From the NCBI GenBank assembly GCA_001660395.1, contig LXWE01000002.1, forward strand, positions 186,001 to 250,000: a DNA stretch of 64,000 nucleotides, written 5' to 3'. The notes below the pieces were generated by a model. The model had not been told where the DNA came from, searched no databases, and saw nothing but the letters and a program-made list of their open reading frames with translations. Source of the DNA: Alteromonadaceae bacterium XY-R5 (GTDB taxonomy: Bacteria; Pseudomonadota; Gammaproteobacteria; Enterobacterales; Alteromonadaceae). Below, in pieces: positions 54,571 through 63,756 of this stretch. The position numbers were made by a program, and so were the translations under genes. Within the stretch, counting starts at the first letter, position 1, and every line of letters begins with the position of its first letter.

Positions 54571-54736
54571 ACTTTTTGTGGGCATCGAAAGCGGCATTTT
54601 CGTGTCGAATAATCGACACAATCAACCACACCACAATAGCCGAGGCTCCCAAGGCAAACAGCGCTAAGGCGAGGGGATTATCGGCAAAGGTAAAATAGGC
54701 ACTGACATCGTCCCAACTGGTAATAGATGTTCCCAT
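54569..54736 (-). CDS. 55-residue single-span membrane protein downstream of amt
   Basis: Starts at an ATG (54736) with AAGGAG at 54744-54749 inside the end of amt, two bases after the amt stop. Sequence: MGTSITSWDDVSAYFTFADN, then a hydrophobic helix (PLALALFALGASAIVVWLIVSII), then RHENAAFDAHKK. Shine-Dalgarno, spacing and coupling make it a real gene although short. It is probably an inner membrane accessory peptide for the ammonium transporter. No named family recognised. Confidence 0.75.
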   Translation of the reverse strand: MGTSITSWDDVSAYFTFADNPLALALFALGASAIVVWLIVSIIRHENAAFDAHKK

Positions 54737-54738
54737 GA

Positions 54739-56103
54739 TTAGGCTCCTTGTAAGTCGGTATTGGCAAGTTTATTCGGTACATCGCTGGGACGACTGGCCG
54801 GGGTGCTGGCTTCCGGGTAAGGTTTGGCCAGAATTTCCACTTCATCAATGCCAATCTCTTCGCAGGCTTCTGGTACCCGTAACAGATTGGCAGACTTAAG
54901 TAGCAGCGACAGCGCATAGCCCGGCACAAAGCCCACTAGTATCATAACTAAAGCACCGATAAGCTGTCCTGCGAATGAAATGGCTGGGTTATCGACATTC
55001 GGCGTGCCAGCTGCAAAGACTCCCACTAAAATCACCGCGACTGCGCCAGTAAAACCATGCACGGCAACTGCTCCGACAGCATCATCAATCCCATATCGTT
55101 CGAGCAACTTGGCAAACTGCACCGCCACCACGCCCATTACCGCAGCAATAATAAAGGCCAGGGCCGGGTCGTATAAATCCAGACCTGCGGCGACGGAGAT
55201 AATGCCGACTAAGCCGCCAGACATGGTCCAGAACGGATCGCGTGTGGCTAAATAGCAGCCGATAATGCCGCCTGCAAAGCCCATCAGAGTATTAAAGGCA
55301 AAGGCCGACAGGTTAGTGGGGGTGTTGTAGATGGTCGTCCAGCCGGTATCGCCACCGTTAAAAATGATACAGCCGCCTAAAAAGCCGAAGAAGCCAAAGA
55401 TGATCATCATCAGGCCAATCAGGGTCATGGGCAGGCTGTGTGGGGCGATAGTTTGAGCTATGCCGTCAATAAATTTACCTTTCCGCGGACCCAGGTTCAT
55501 AAGAACCCCCAATGTGAAGAACCCTGCCACTGCGTGTACTACGCCTGATGCGCCCACATCATGATAGCCAAGATCCGTTAGCAGCCAGCCATCCGGGTGC
55601 CAGCCCCAGGCTCCTGCCAGTATCCATATCGCGCTGCCCAAAAAGACAGTGAGGATCAAAAAGGCGCTGACGCGTATGCGCTCAATCACGGCTCCGGATA
55701 AGATAGAGCCTGTGGTGGCGCCAAACAGCGCAAATGCGGCCCAGAAAATCCCGGTGCCCATGTCTTTTACGTCTGGCCCCATGCTTTTCGCCCAGGGCAG
55801 TGCGGCCGAAGCATCCTGCGGGATAAATCCACCGGGAAAGGCGTTATAAATCCACCAACCAAATAAATAGAAAGTAGGGATAATAACGGCTACTGCGAGG
55901 ATATTTTTAATCCCGGCTGCCAGTGCATTTTTACTGCGTGAAGCGCCCATTTCGTAAGCCAAAAAGCCGGCGTGGATCATGATCATGATGGCGGTACACC
56001 ACCAGTAGAACACTTCCACATTCATGGCCTGATGCATCTCAAAAACCGCTTGCTGGGCGTTGAGCTGAGCCTGCAAGCTCTCCAGCGTGGGGGTTGTTTC
56101 CAT
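54739..56103 (-). CDS. amt: Ammonium transporter, Amt/MEP family
   Basis: 454 residues with about eleven membrane helices and the twin histidines of the conduction pore (SGVVHAVAGF and AVAVHGFTGAVAV). Also GAWGWHPDGWL and FGFFGFLGGCIIFNGG, typical of the family. An extra N-terminal stretch (ESLQAQLNAQQAVFEMHQ) precedes the first helix, and the C-terminal tail is hydrophilic. It follows eutC by 10 bases, so it is the third gene of an ethanolamine lyase operon. That would handle the ammonia made by EutBC or supply NH4+ under nitrogen limitation. Confidence 0.93.
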   Translation of the reverse strand: METTPTLESLQAQLNAQQAVFEMHQAMNVEVFYWWCTAIMIMIHAGFLAYEMGASRSKNALAAGIKNILAVAVIIPTFYLFGWWIYNAFPGGFIPQDASAALPWAKSMGPDVKDMGTGIFWAAFALFGATTGSILSGAVIERIRVSAFLILTVFLGSAIWILAGAWGWHPDGWLLTDLGYHDVGASGVVHAVAGFFTLGVLMNLGPRKGKFIDGIAQTIAPHSLPMTLIGLMMIIFGFFGFLGGCIIFNGGDTGWTTIYNTPTNLSAFAFNTLMGFAGGIIGCYLATRDPFWTMSGGLVGIISVAAGLDLYDPALAFIIAAVMGVVAVQFAKLLERYGIDDAVGAVAVHGFTGAVAVILVGVFAAGTPNVDNPAISFAGQLIGALVMILVGFVPGYALSLLLKSANLLRVPEACEEIGIDEVEILAKPYPEASTPASRPSDVPNKLANTDLQGA

Positions 56104-56113
56104 GACGTATTCC

Positions 56114-56959
56114 TTATTGTTGTACTGCGTTGTGGTTTGGTACTGCTAAGAAATTGTCAGTGCGGCTGCTTTCAAGGCGCGTTTCGTCCGCGCGCTCTTT
56201 CAGATTCACGCCGCTTAAGCCCAGTTGTTTGGCCTGGGTGAGTAAATAGCCTAATTTGCTGGTGGCATCGGCATAGGATAGGCCGCCAGGGCGGATATTG
56301 GAGATGCAATTGCGCTGCTCGTCGGTACAGCCGCGCTTAGGCGCATAGGTCAGGTAGATGCCCATACTGTCGGGAGAGCTTAATCCCGGGCGTTCACCAA
56401 TCAGCACCACGACCAAGTCGGCTTGCAAGGCTGTGCCGATATCATCGCCAATGGCAACACGACCTTGTTCTACTAAGGAAATGGGCATCAATTGCCAGTC
56501 AGGGCATTGCTTTGTTAACGCTGGTAGAAAGGCTTGCAAATAGGGAATAGCATTGGTGTGAATGGCGGTAGCGGAAAGGCCATCAACTACCGCAATTGCC
56601 AGACGAAAGGCCTCGGTCTTTGGCGAAGACTGTTGTATTAGTAACTGAATTGACTGTTCCGTGAGTTGTCGACCTGCATCCGGACGCTGCAGATATTGTT
56701 GACGATCCTGCGCCTGACTTTGGAGTAATACGGGCTTTGGCAAAGGCAGATGACGTGCTAACTCTGCCAGCTCCAGTAATAGCGCTTCGCTGTTAAGGGG
56801 TGTATGCACCGCATCGCGGGCGCGGGCATGAGCCAGCTGAAACGCCAGCAATTCACGGGTAGGTAAACTCACACCCGCGCGGCCCTGGGCAATGCGGGCA
56901 TCGGTAAACTGCTTTAATTGCTGCCATGGGTTAGGGATTATGCAGGGCTTGTTGCTCAT
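56114..56959 (-). CDS. eutC: Ethanolamine ammonia-lyase small subunit EutC
   Basis: Partner of EutB in the adenosylcobalamin-dependent lyase. 281 residues: TDARIAQGRAGVSLPTRELLAFQLAHARARDAV near the start, then VVVLIGERPGLSSPDSMGIYLTY and NCISNIRPGGLSYADATSKLGYL, which are strongly conserved in EutC and help bind cobalamin. Start ATG overlaps the eutB stop by four bases. Slightly shorter than the E. coli subunit. Confidence 0.96.
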   Translation of the reverse strand: MSNKPCIIPNPWQQLKQFTDARIAQGRAGVSLPTRELLAFQLAHARARDAVHTPLNSEALLLELAELARHLPLPKPVLLQSQAQDRQQYLQRPDAGRQLTEQSIQLLIQQSSPKTEAFRLAIAVVDGLSATAIHTNAIPYLQAFLPALTKQCPDWQLMPISLVEQGRVAIGDDIGTALQADLVVVLIGERPGLSSPDSMGIYLTYAPKRGCTDEQRNCISNIRPGGLSYADATSKLGYLLTQAKQLGLSGVNLKERADETRLESSRTDNFLAVPNHNAVQQ

Positions 56960-58365
56960 GCTCTATTCCCTGATGGTAACCGCGCCAGCGCCCTGGAAAA
57001 GCCGATGGGCAATTGCGTCGATAGTGTAGCTTCACTGGCATTGCTCATGATTTGCATACGCTCGAGCCAGGCTTTAAATTCAGGTGCCGCCCCCAGACCT
57101 AATAATCGCCGCGCATATAAGGCATCATGAAACGAGGTGGTTTGGTAATTAAGCATAATGTCATCGGCGCCGGGGATGCCCATAAAATAGGTGCAACCTG
57201 CTGCGGCTAACAAGGTGAGCAGATTATCCATGTCGTTTTGGTCGGCTTCGGCGTGATTGGTGTAACAGACATCACAACCCATGGGTAAGCCGAGCAGCTT
57301 GCCACAGAAATGATCTTCTAAGCCCGCGCGGGTGATTTGTTTGCCATCGTAGAGATATTCCGGGCCGATAAAGCCGACCACGGTATTTACCAGTAATGGA
57401 TTAAACTGGCGTGCCACCGCATAGGCTCGGGCTTCCAGAGTTTGTTGATCAACCCCATGGTGTGCGTTTGCCGATAAGCTACTTCCCTGACCGGTTTCAA
57501 AATACATCACATTGTTACCGACAGTGCCACGCTTGAGGCTTAAGGCTGCGTCCATGGCCTCCTGTAACATACTCAGCTCCACCCCGAAACTCTGGTTAGT
57601 GGCCTGGGTGCCACCGATAGACTGGAACACCAAATCCACTGGCGCCCCTTGTTCGATACATTCGAGGGTATTGGTGACATGGGTCAGCACACAGCTTTGA
57701 GTTGGGATTTGGTAGCCTTGGATAATGTCATCCAGCATATGTAATAAACGCGTGGCTTGGCGCACATTGTCGGTGGCCGGATTAATGCCAATTACAGCAT
57801 CGCCACTGCCGTACATCAGACCGTCAAGAATGCTGGCGGCAATGCCGTTGAGATCATCTGTAGGGTGGTTGGGTTGTAAACGGGTAGAAAGCCGGTTTGG
57901 AAGACCAATGGTATTGCGAAAGGCCGTGGTCACCTGGCATTTCTTCGCAACCAGGATTAAATCCTGATTACGCATGATTTTGCTGACTGCCGCGGCCATT
58001 TCCGGGGTGATACCAGCTCGGGCTTTGGCTAAATCAGCACTGCTGGTGTCATCGCTGAGCAGCCATTCGCGAAACTCGCCGACACTTAAGTGTTTAATTG
58101 GGGCGAAGGCAAGGGCATCGTGGCTGTCGATGATGAGACGGGTGACATCGTCGGCTTCATAAGGGAGCAGAGGCGTGTTGAGAAATTCGGTCAACGGTAA
58201 ATCGGCAAGGGTCATTTGCGCAATTACCCGTTCTTCGGCTGATACGGCGGCTAAGCCTGCTAACTGATCACCACTGCGTAAAGGCGTAGCTTTGGCCATT
58301 AATTCGGCCAGACTGGCAAACTGCCAGGTGTGATGATTCAGGCTGAAGCGATATGGGCTTGGCAA
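56956..58365 (-). CDS. eutB: Ethanolamine ammonia-lyase large subunit EutB
   Basis: Catalytic TIM-barrel subunit that converts ethanolamine to acetaldehyde and ammonia using adenosylcobalamin. A TTG start at 58365 is chosen: AGGAG (58371-58375) lies 5 bases upstream and the protein then begins 29 residues before RSGDQLAG, in line with E. coli EutB. The upstream TTG at 58413 has no such support. 469 residues with VGDAVIG-like GSGDAVIGINPATD, YFETGQGSSLSANAHHGVDQ, VVGFIGPEYLYDGKQI, AGLEDHFCGKLLGLPMGCD and DDIMLNYQTTSFHD. No EutA, EutT or microcompartment genes are nearby. Confidence 0.96.
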   Translation of the reverse strand: MPSPYRFSLNHHTWQFASLAELMAKATPLRSGDQLAGLAAVSAEERVIAQMTLADLPLTEFLNTPLLPYEADDVTRLIIDSHDALAFAPIKHLSVGEFREWLLSDDTSSADLAKARAGITPEMAAAVSKIMRNQDLILVAKKCQVTTAFRNTIGLPNRLSTRLQPNHPTDDLNGIAASILDGLMYGSGDAVIGINPATDNVRQATRLLHMLDDIIQGYQIPTQSCVLTHVTNTLECIEQGAPVDLVFQSIGGTQATNQSFGVELSMLQEAMDAALSLKRGTVGNNVMYFETGQGSSLSANAHHGVDQQTLEARAYAVARQFNPLLVNTVVGFIGPEYLYDGKQITRAGLEDHFCGKLLGLPMGCDVCYTNHAEADQNDMDNLLTLLAAAGCTYFMGIPGADDIMLNYQTTSFHDALYARRLLGLGAAPEFKAWLERMQIMSNASEATLSTQLPIGFSRALARLPSGNRA

Positions 58366-58438
58366 GGCAGCTCCTGTTGTGTTGCATGTCAGGCCAGGTA
58401 CTGCAAAGGCCAAAAGCGTTAGTCACTTTAAGCTATAA

Positions 58439-58454
58439 AGCCAAAAATGTTCCA
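58439..58454 (-). promoter_or_regulatory. Candidate sigma-54 (-24/-12) promoter of eutBC-amt
   Basis: On the minus strand TGGAACATTTTTGGCT has the invariant GG and GC 10 bases apart and matches the TGGCACG-N4-TTGCW consensus at 9 of 12 defined positions. It ends about 73 bases upstream of the eutB TTG. Prediction only. Confidence 0.45.
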
Positions 58455-58575
58455 CATAGTCAAATTTACATCTGATAATTTTTATTAAATAAAACATAGT
58501 GTTAGTTTTAAACGTGGCGGTGCCAGCAAAGTAGAAGAGTCAAATTGGGCTAAAAGCAGGCGGTAAATGTATGTC

Positions 58576-58592
58576 AGCACAGGTATGGTGCG
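58576..58592. promoter_or_regulatory. Candidate NtrC-binding site upstream of eutBC-amt
   Basis: AGCACAGGTATGGTGCG keeps the GCAC-N7-GTGC core of the NtrC palindrome TGCACC-N5-GGTGCA and matches 9 of 12 defined positions. It is about 120 bp upstream of the sigma-54-like promoter, the normal enhancer distance. A further 19-bp palindrome GTTACGC-TAACG-GCGTAAC (58592-58610) directly adjoins it. Confidence 0.45.
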
Positions 58593-58616
58593 TTACGCTA
58601 ACGGCGTAACAGGCAC

Positions 58617-58644
58617 AAAAAAAGCCGCATGGAGCGGCTTTTTA
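58617..58644 (-). terminator. Terminator of prs
   Basis: AAAAAGCCGC / GCGGCTTTTT stem with a 5-base loop and T run on the minus strand, directly after the prs stop codon. Confidence 0.9.
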
Positions 58645-58659
58645 GCTAAGGAATTAACC

Positions 58660-59607
58660 TTAGTATTCGAACATGGCAGAGATAGACTCTTCGTTACTGA
58701 CGCGACGAATGGCCTCAGCCAGCATGTTAGATAAGGTCAATTGTTTAACCTTTGGCAGAGCCTGCATTTCTGCAGACAATGGAATGCTGTCGGTCACAAT
58801 GATTTCGTCAATAACAGACTCTTCTAAGTTCTTTGGTGCATTACCAGAGAAAATAGCGTGAGTGGCATAGGCGTATACATTGCGAGCACCGTGAGCTTTT
58901 AATGCCTCAGCTGCTTTTGCCAACGTACCACCGGTATCGATCATATCGTCAACGATAATACAGTCGCGATCCTGAACATCACCAATGATGTGCATTACCT
59001 GCGCGACGTTGGCTTTTGGACGACGTTTGTCGATGATCGCCAGATCAGTATCGTTTAACAGTTTTGCCAGTGCACGGGCACGAACAACACCACCGATATC
59101 GGGTGACACTACCACAGGGTTGTGGAAGTCGCGCTCGCGCATGTCTTCCAGCAGGATAGGGGTACCAAAGGCGTTATCTACAGGCACATCAAAGAAGCCC
59201 TGAATTTGTTCTGCGTGCAAATCGATTGTCAGAACACGGTCAACACCGACGTTAGACAAGAAATCGGCAACAACTTTAGCGGTAATAGGCACGCGGGCAG
59301 AACGTACACGACGGTCCTGACGGGCATAACCAAAGTAAGGGATAACCGCAGTGATACGACCGGCAGATGCGCGACGCAATGCATCGATCATCACGATCAG
59401 TTCCATCAGGTTATCGTTGGTTGGTGCACAAGTGGATTGAATAATAAAGACGTCGGAACCACGGACATTTTCATGGATCTCAACACTGATTTCACCATCA
59501 CTGAAACGGCCTACGCTAGCATGGCCTAATTTGGTGTAGAGTCTATCGGCAACTTTCTGGGCGAGTTCGGGTACTGCATTTCCAGCAAAAAGTTTCATGT
59601 CCGGCAC
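58660..59607 (-). CDS. prs: Ribose-phosphate pyrophosphokinase (PRPP synthetase)
   Basis: Makes PRPP from ribose 5-phosphate and ATP for nucleotides, histidine and tryptophan. The 315 residues match the E. coli enzyme almost throughout: [40 protein letters not shown], and the PRPP loop [11 protein letters not shown]. The start is GTG (59605-59607), as in E. coli, rather than the ATG three codons in. Upstream lies tRNA-Gln. Confidence 0.97.
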   Translation of the reverse strand: MPDMKLFAGNAVPELAQKVADRLYTKLGHASVGRFSDGEISVEIHENVRGSDVFIIQSTCAPTNDNLMELIVMIDALRRASAGRITAVIPYFGYARQDRRVRSARVPITAKVVADFLSNVGVDRVLTIDLHAEQIQGFFDVPVDNAFGTPILLEDMRERDFHNPVVVSPDIGGVVRARALAKLLNDTDLAIIDKRRPKANVAQVMHIIGDVQDRDCIIVDDMIDTGGTLAKAAEALKAHGARNVYAYATHAIFSGNAPKNLEESVIDEIIVTDSIPLSAEMQALPKVKQLTLSNMLAEAIRRVSNEESISAMFEY

Positions 59608-59638
59608 GTTAAAATCCTCGGTGCATAAATTGTAGGTT

Positions 59639-59713
59639 TGGCTGGGGTAGCTGGATTTGAACCAACGAATGGCGGGATCAAAACCCGCTGCCTTACCGCT
59701 TGGCTATACCCCA
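59639..59713 (-). tRNA. tRNA-Gln (anticodon UUG)
   Basis: 75 bases with encoded CCA. Acceptor stem TGGGGTA / TACCCCA, discriminator G, anticodon loop TTTTGAT with anticodon TTG at its centre, and T arm GGTTCAAATCC. Starts with U1 as glutamine tRNAs do. Between ispE and prs, as in many gammaproteobacteria. Confidence 0.95.
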
Positions 59714-59741
59714 ACAAAAGTGCAATTAAATAGTAGACTAT

Positions 59742-60611
59742 CTACTTGCTGTCCCGTGCCTTTTTTAGCCTGGTCAAGGTGTCGTAGAGAGGTGATTGAT
59801 TTACCCCATTGGCGATAAAACCACTACAACCCTCAGGCAAATCAGACAGCACCGACTGGGCTGAACTTGCTCGGTCAAAAAGGGCAAATAAACAGGCACC
59901 AGTGCCCGTCATTCGAGACGGCGCGTATTCTAACAACCACTGTAATGTATTTGCAACTTTAGGATACAGTTCACAAACCAGTGATTGGCAGTCGTTGTGA
60001 GTTTGTTCAAACTGATAAGCATCCCAAGTGATTTTTGGGGTGCTGCGGGGCAGCTGTGGCGCCTGAAATATCTCGCCTGTAGAGACATGGCATTCGGGAA
60101 AAACCACTAAAAACACGTTGGCTGGCAGCGATACCGGCTGGATAATTTCGCCTACTCCTTCAGCAAATGCTGTTTTTCCGTGTACGAAAATCGGTACATC
60201 CGCGCCTAGTTGCAAACCGAGTTCGCTCAATGCGTCTATGGATAATCCGGCATCCCATAAAAAATTAAGGGCAACTAAAGTGGTGGCCGCGTTTGATGAA
60301 CCTCCACCAATTCCGCCCCCCATCGGCAATACCTTTTTAAGATGGATGTGGCAGCCTTGCTTTACTTCTGCTTTTTGTTGCAGTAAGCGGGCAGCCCTAA
60401 CAATCAAATTATCCTCATCGTCCACGCCTTCAATCGATTTGGCGAGGGTGATATCACTTTCATCGCGGATTTCAAAGGCAAGTTCATCACCATAATCCAG
60501 CATTTGGAACAGGCTTTGTAATTCGTGATAGCCATTTGGCTTGCGGCCATTAATATGCAGAAACAGGTTGAGTTTGGCCGGGCTTGGCCACCAGATTAAT
60601 TGATTGTCCAT
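59742..60611 (-). CDS. ispE: 4-(cytidine 5'-diphospho)-2-C-methylerythritol kinase IspE
   Basis: GHMP kinase of the MEP isoprenoid pathway. 289 residues: [27 protein letters not shown] at the start, the glycine-rich ATP loop [37 protein letters not shown], and [13 protein letters not shown] near the end. The start overlaps the lolB end by 16 bases, so the genes are translationally coupled. Confidence 0.96.
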   Translation of the reverse strand: MDNQLIWWPSPAKLNLFLHINGRKPNGYHELQSLFQMLDYGDELAFEIRDESDITLAKSIEGVDDEDNLIVRAARLLQQKAEVKQGCHIHLKKVLPMGGGIGGGSSNAATTLVALNFLWDAGLSIDALSELGLQLGADVPIFVHGKTAFAEGVGEIIQPVSLPANVFLVVFPECHVSTGEIFQAPQLPRSTPKITWDAYQFEQTHNDCQSLVCELYPKVANTLQWLLEYAPSRMTGTGACLFALFDRASSAQSVLSDLPEGCSGFIANGVNQSPLYDTLTRLKKARDSK

Positions 60612-61216
60612 TGATTAATTCGAAGTTTGATTTTTTGTTGATGAGGACCTTGTGCGACCAGCACGATATCGTGAGGCAACCAGGTTTGCCCCACCGGACG
60701 GTAGTTGCTGAAACGAATTTGCCACTGCCCACAATCGATGCATTGCGGGACCAACTGGGTCAGCAGACCTCGTTCATCAAACTGGGCCTGATCGTGCATA
60801 TCTCCCTGACCTTTGATCCACTGGGGTAAGTTATTCACTGGTAATTGCCAGCCGGTGACCTGCTGAATCAGCACACCAGCGTCTCTGTCCGTAAAGGTCT
60901 TGTCGTCATATTCCAGAGTGGCTTGTTCAGGCACCACATCGAGTGACATTAACTGGGTGCCAATAAAGCTATTTAGGGTTAACTGATATGCATCTGACTG
61001 ATGCTTCCAGTGCAAATTGGCGCTGAATTTTTCATCTGCGCTGCTAAACGCCATGCGCCCGTCAATGGTCCATTGGTTAATTTGGGCAAGTGCCTGTTGA
61101 TGGGCGGCCTGATTAACATGAGCATCGGGGAGGGGCATAGTCTGGCAAGCGCATAACAGGCTAACCCATATCAGTGCGCAAAGGCGGCGAAACTGTGACA
61201 TCAAGGTTTTATGCAT
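60596..61216 (-). CDS. lolB: Outer membrane lipoprotein receptor LolB
   Basis: Accepts lipoproteins from LolA and inserts them in the outer membrane. Lipobox [44 protein letters not shown]-type core and a [18 protein letters not shown] stretch match LolB. Either ATG 61216 (206 residues) or ATG 61201 (201 residues, cysteine at 19) can be the start; the shorter gives a more usual signal peptide. Divergent from hemA across 123 bases. Confidence 0.93.
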   Translation of the reverse strand: MHKTLMSQFRRLCALIWVSLLCACQTMPLPDAHVNQAAHQQALAQINQWTIDGRMAFSSADEKFSANLHWKHQSDAYQLTLNSFIGTQLMSLDVVPEQATLEYDDKTFTDRDAGVLIQQVTGWQLPVNNLPQWIKGQGDMHDQAQFDERGLLTQLVPQCIDCGQWQIRFSNYRPVGQTWLPHDIVLVAQGPHQQKIKLRINQWTIN

Positions 61217-61339
61217 GAATTTAGACGATTAACCCAATAGGAACATAGAACTAGCAATACTTTCAATAGTTTTGGGTTTTGCGTACAATGCCGCTCCAAA
61301 TCCTATTGTCCTTCTGCTGAGTTTGAAGTCCCTTATACG

Positions 61340-62605
61340 ATGACGCTGATTGCCCTTGGTATCAACCATAAAACCGCCTCGGTGGAACTGAGAGAAAAAG
61401 TCGCTTTTTCTCCGGACGCTATGGTGGAAGCCTTATGCTCGTTACGAGAAACGACGCAGGCGAAAGGCAGCATGATCGTTTCGACCTGCAACCGGACAGA
61501 ACTCTATCTGCAGGCTGATACTCTTTCGGCAGAAGACGTCTTGCGCTGGCTGGCGCAATTCCATGGCGTCGACGAACATGCCCTCAGGCAAAACAGCTAT
61601 ATTTATACGCAGGAACAAGCCGTTCAGCATGTGATGCGTGTCGCATGTGGTCTGGATTCTCTGGTTTTGGGCGAGCCGCAAATATTGGGACAGGTTAAGC
61701 AGGCCTATTCGTTCGCGAAAAACCTGGGGCTGGTTGAATCTGATTTTGAACGTCTGATTCAGCAAACCTTTGCCGTGGCCAAACGGGTACGTAGTGAAAC
61801 CGATATTGGCGCCAATGCCGTGTCTGTGGCTTATGCATCCGTTCAGTTGGCCAAGCATATATTCTCGTCTCTGGAAAAAAGTCGGGTACTGCTGATTGGC
61901 GCGGGGGAAACCATTGAACTGGTTGCGCGCCACTTGCGCGAACAGGATGTAAAAAGCATCACTGTGGCCAACCGAACTCTGGCCAGAGCCGAAGATTTGG
62001 CAGAACAAATTGACGCTAACGTGATTACGTTGGCACAAATTCCCACACATTTGCATGAAGCCGACATAGTGATCAGTTCTACCGCCAGTCAGTTACCTAT
62101 TTTAGGTAAGGGCATGGTTGAACGCGCGTTAAAAGAGCGTCGCTATAAGCCGATGTTTTTGGTGGATTTAGCGGTACCACGAGATATTGAAGGCGAAGTT
62201 GGCGAACTTGACGATGCCTACCTATATACAGTGGACGACTTGCAGCAGATCGTTGAGCAAAATATTGCGTCACGTAACAGCGCTGCACAGGAAGCTGAAA
62301 AAATGGTGGCGGAGCAGGCCCATGCGTTTATGCAATGGCGCGAAGCCCAGCAGTCTGTGGATTTGCTGCGTGAATTTCGTCAGCAAAGTGAGCAGACTCG
62401 CGACAAACTGCTCGCCAGGGCAGTGAATCAACTTGCAGAAGGCAAAGACCCACAGCAACTTTTGGTTGAAATGGCAAATAAGCTAACCAATGCCTTGCTG
62501 CACCCGCCCACGAGAGCCCTGAAAATGGCTGCAGAATCGGATGACAAAGGTGCACAGGAGTTGCTGCGCAACGCCTTTGGCCTGGATATGAATAACGGCC
62601 GCTAG
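61340..62605 (+). CDS. hemA: Glutamyl-tRNA reductase
   Basis: Reduces glutamyl-tRNA to glutamate 1-semialdehyde, the first step of tetrapyrrole synthesis. 421 residues: LIALGINHKTASVELREKVAF, the catalytic cysteine in STCNRTELYLQ, GLDSLVLGEPQILGQVK, the NADPH site LLIGAGETIELVARHL, and the C-terminal dimerisation helices. The ATG at 61340 fits the family start. A GGCTGA-CAC-TCAGCC hairpin (62636-62650) separates it from prfA. Confidence 0.97.
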   Translation: MTLIALGINHKTASVELREKVAFSPDAMVEALCSLRETTQAKGSMIVSTCNRTELYLQADTLSAEDVLRWLAQFHGVDEHALRQNSYIYTQEQAVQHVMRVACGLDSLVLGEPQILGQVKQAYSFAKNLGLVESDFERLIQQTFAVAKRVRSETDIGANAVSVAYASVQLAKHIFSSLEKSRVLLIGAGETIELVARHLREQDVKSITVANRTLARAEDLAEQIDANVITLAQIPTHLHEADIVISSTASQLPILGKGMVERALKERRYKPMFLVDLAVPRDIEGEVGELDDAYLYTVDDLQQIVEQNIASRNSAAQEAEKMVAEQAHAFMQWREAQQSVDLLREFRQQSEQTRDKLLARAVNQLAEGKDPQQLLVEMANKLTNALLHPPTRALKMAAESDDKGAQELLRNAFGLDMNNGR

Positions 62606-62667
62606 CACGTCGCTGGCACGCCTAAAAAGAAAGTCGGCTGACACTCAGCCAAGGTTACAGGAATACT

Positions 62668-63756
62668 ATGAAACAGTCGGTTATCACCAAACTGGAATCG
62701 CTGGTTGAGCGATTCGAAGAAGTTCAGGCGTTATTGAGTGACGCCGGCATCATTGCCGATCAGGAGAAATTCCGTGCATTATCGAAAGAATATGCACAGC
62801 TGGAAGACGTGGTAAAAGGTTTCCGCGATTATCAGCAGGCTCAGGATGATGTCGCTTCGGCTCAGGAAATGATGCAAGAGTCAGATCCTGAAATGCGCGA
62901 AATGGCGCAGGAAGAAATGAAAATCGCCAAAGAAGCCATCAGCCGTTTGGAAGATGAGCTGCAAATTTTGTTGTTACCTAAAGATCCAAACGATGACAAC
63001 AGCTGTTTCCTGGAAATCCGTGCTGGGGCAGGTGGTGATGAAGCTGCGATTTTTGCGGGCGATTTGTTCCGTATGTACAGTCGTTACGCTGAAACCCGTG
63101 GCTGGAAAGTCGAAGTGATCAGTTGCAACGAAGGCGAACATGGCGGTTATAAAGAGATGATTGCTAACGTCATGGGGGACGGAGCATACGGCACCCTGAA
63201 ATTTGAATCCGGTGGTCACCGTGTTCAGCGTGTACCTGAAACGGAATCGCAGGGCCGCATTCATACCTCTGCTTGTACTGTGGTGGTGATGCCAGAAATT
63301 CCAGAATCGGAAGCGATTGAAATCAACAAAGCCGATTTGAAAATCGATACTTTCCGCGCCTCAGGTGCGGGTGGTCAGCACGTTAACAAAACAGATTCTG
63401 CGATTCGTATTACTCACTTGCCGACAGGCCTGGTGGTGGAATGTCAGGACGAGCGTTCACAGCACAAAAACCGCGCGAAAGCGCTGTCTGTATTGCAGTC
63501 TCGCCTGAATCAGCTTGAAGAAGAGAAACGTGCCGCAGAAGAAACCAGCACGCGCCGGAATCTGGTCGCCAGTGGTGATCGTTCTGAGCGCATTCGTACC
63601 TATAATTTCCCGCAAGGTCGGGTGACGGATCACCGCATCAATCTTACATTATATAAGCTGGATGATGTGATGGAAGGTGATGTAGGCAGCCTGCTTGAGC
63701 CGATCCGTCAGGAGCACCAGGCGGATTTGCTGGCGTCACTGTCAGACGAATACTAA
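62668..63756 (+). CDS. prfA: Peptide chain release factor 1
   Basis: Recognises UAA and UAG and triggers peptide release. 362 residues with the GGQ motif in [42 protein letters not shown], and the codon-recognition region including [19 protein letters not shown]. The stop codon TAATG overlaps the prmC start by one base, coupling the factor to the methyltransferase that modifies its GGQ glutamine. Confidence 0.97.
   Translation: MKQSVITKLESLVERFEEVQALLSDAGIIADQEKFRALSKEYAQLEDVVKGFRDYQQAQDDVASAQEMMQESDPEMREMAQEEMKIAKEAISRLEDELQILLLPKDPNDDNSCFLEIRAGAGGDEAAIFAGDLFRMYSRYAETRGWKVEVISCNEGEHGGYKEMIANVMGDGAYGTLKFESGGHRVQRVPETESQGRIHTSACTVVVMPEIPESEAIEINKADLKIDTFRASGAGGQHVNKTDSAIRITHLPTGLVVECQDERSQHKNRAKALSVLQSRLNQLEEEKRAAEETSTRRNLVASGDRSERIRTYNFPQGRVTDHRINLTLYKLDDVMEGDVGSLLEPIRQEHQADLLASLSDEY

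Noticed and set aside
58366-58659. A cobalamin riboswitch before eutB
   Set aside because: Expected because EutBC needs adenosylcobalamin, but I found no B12-box or matching helices; the region instead shows palindromes and a -24/-12 element.
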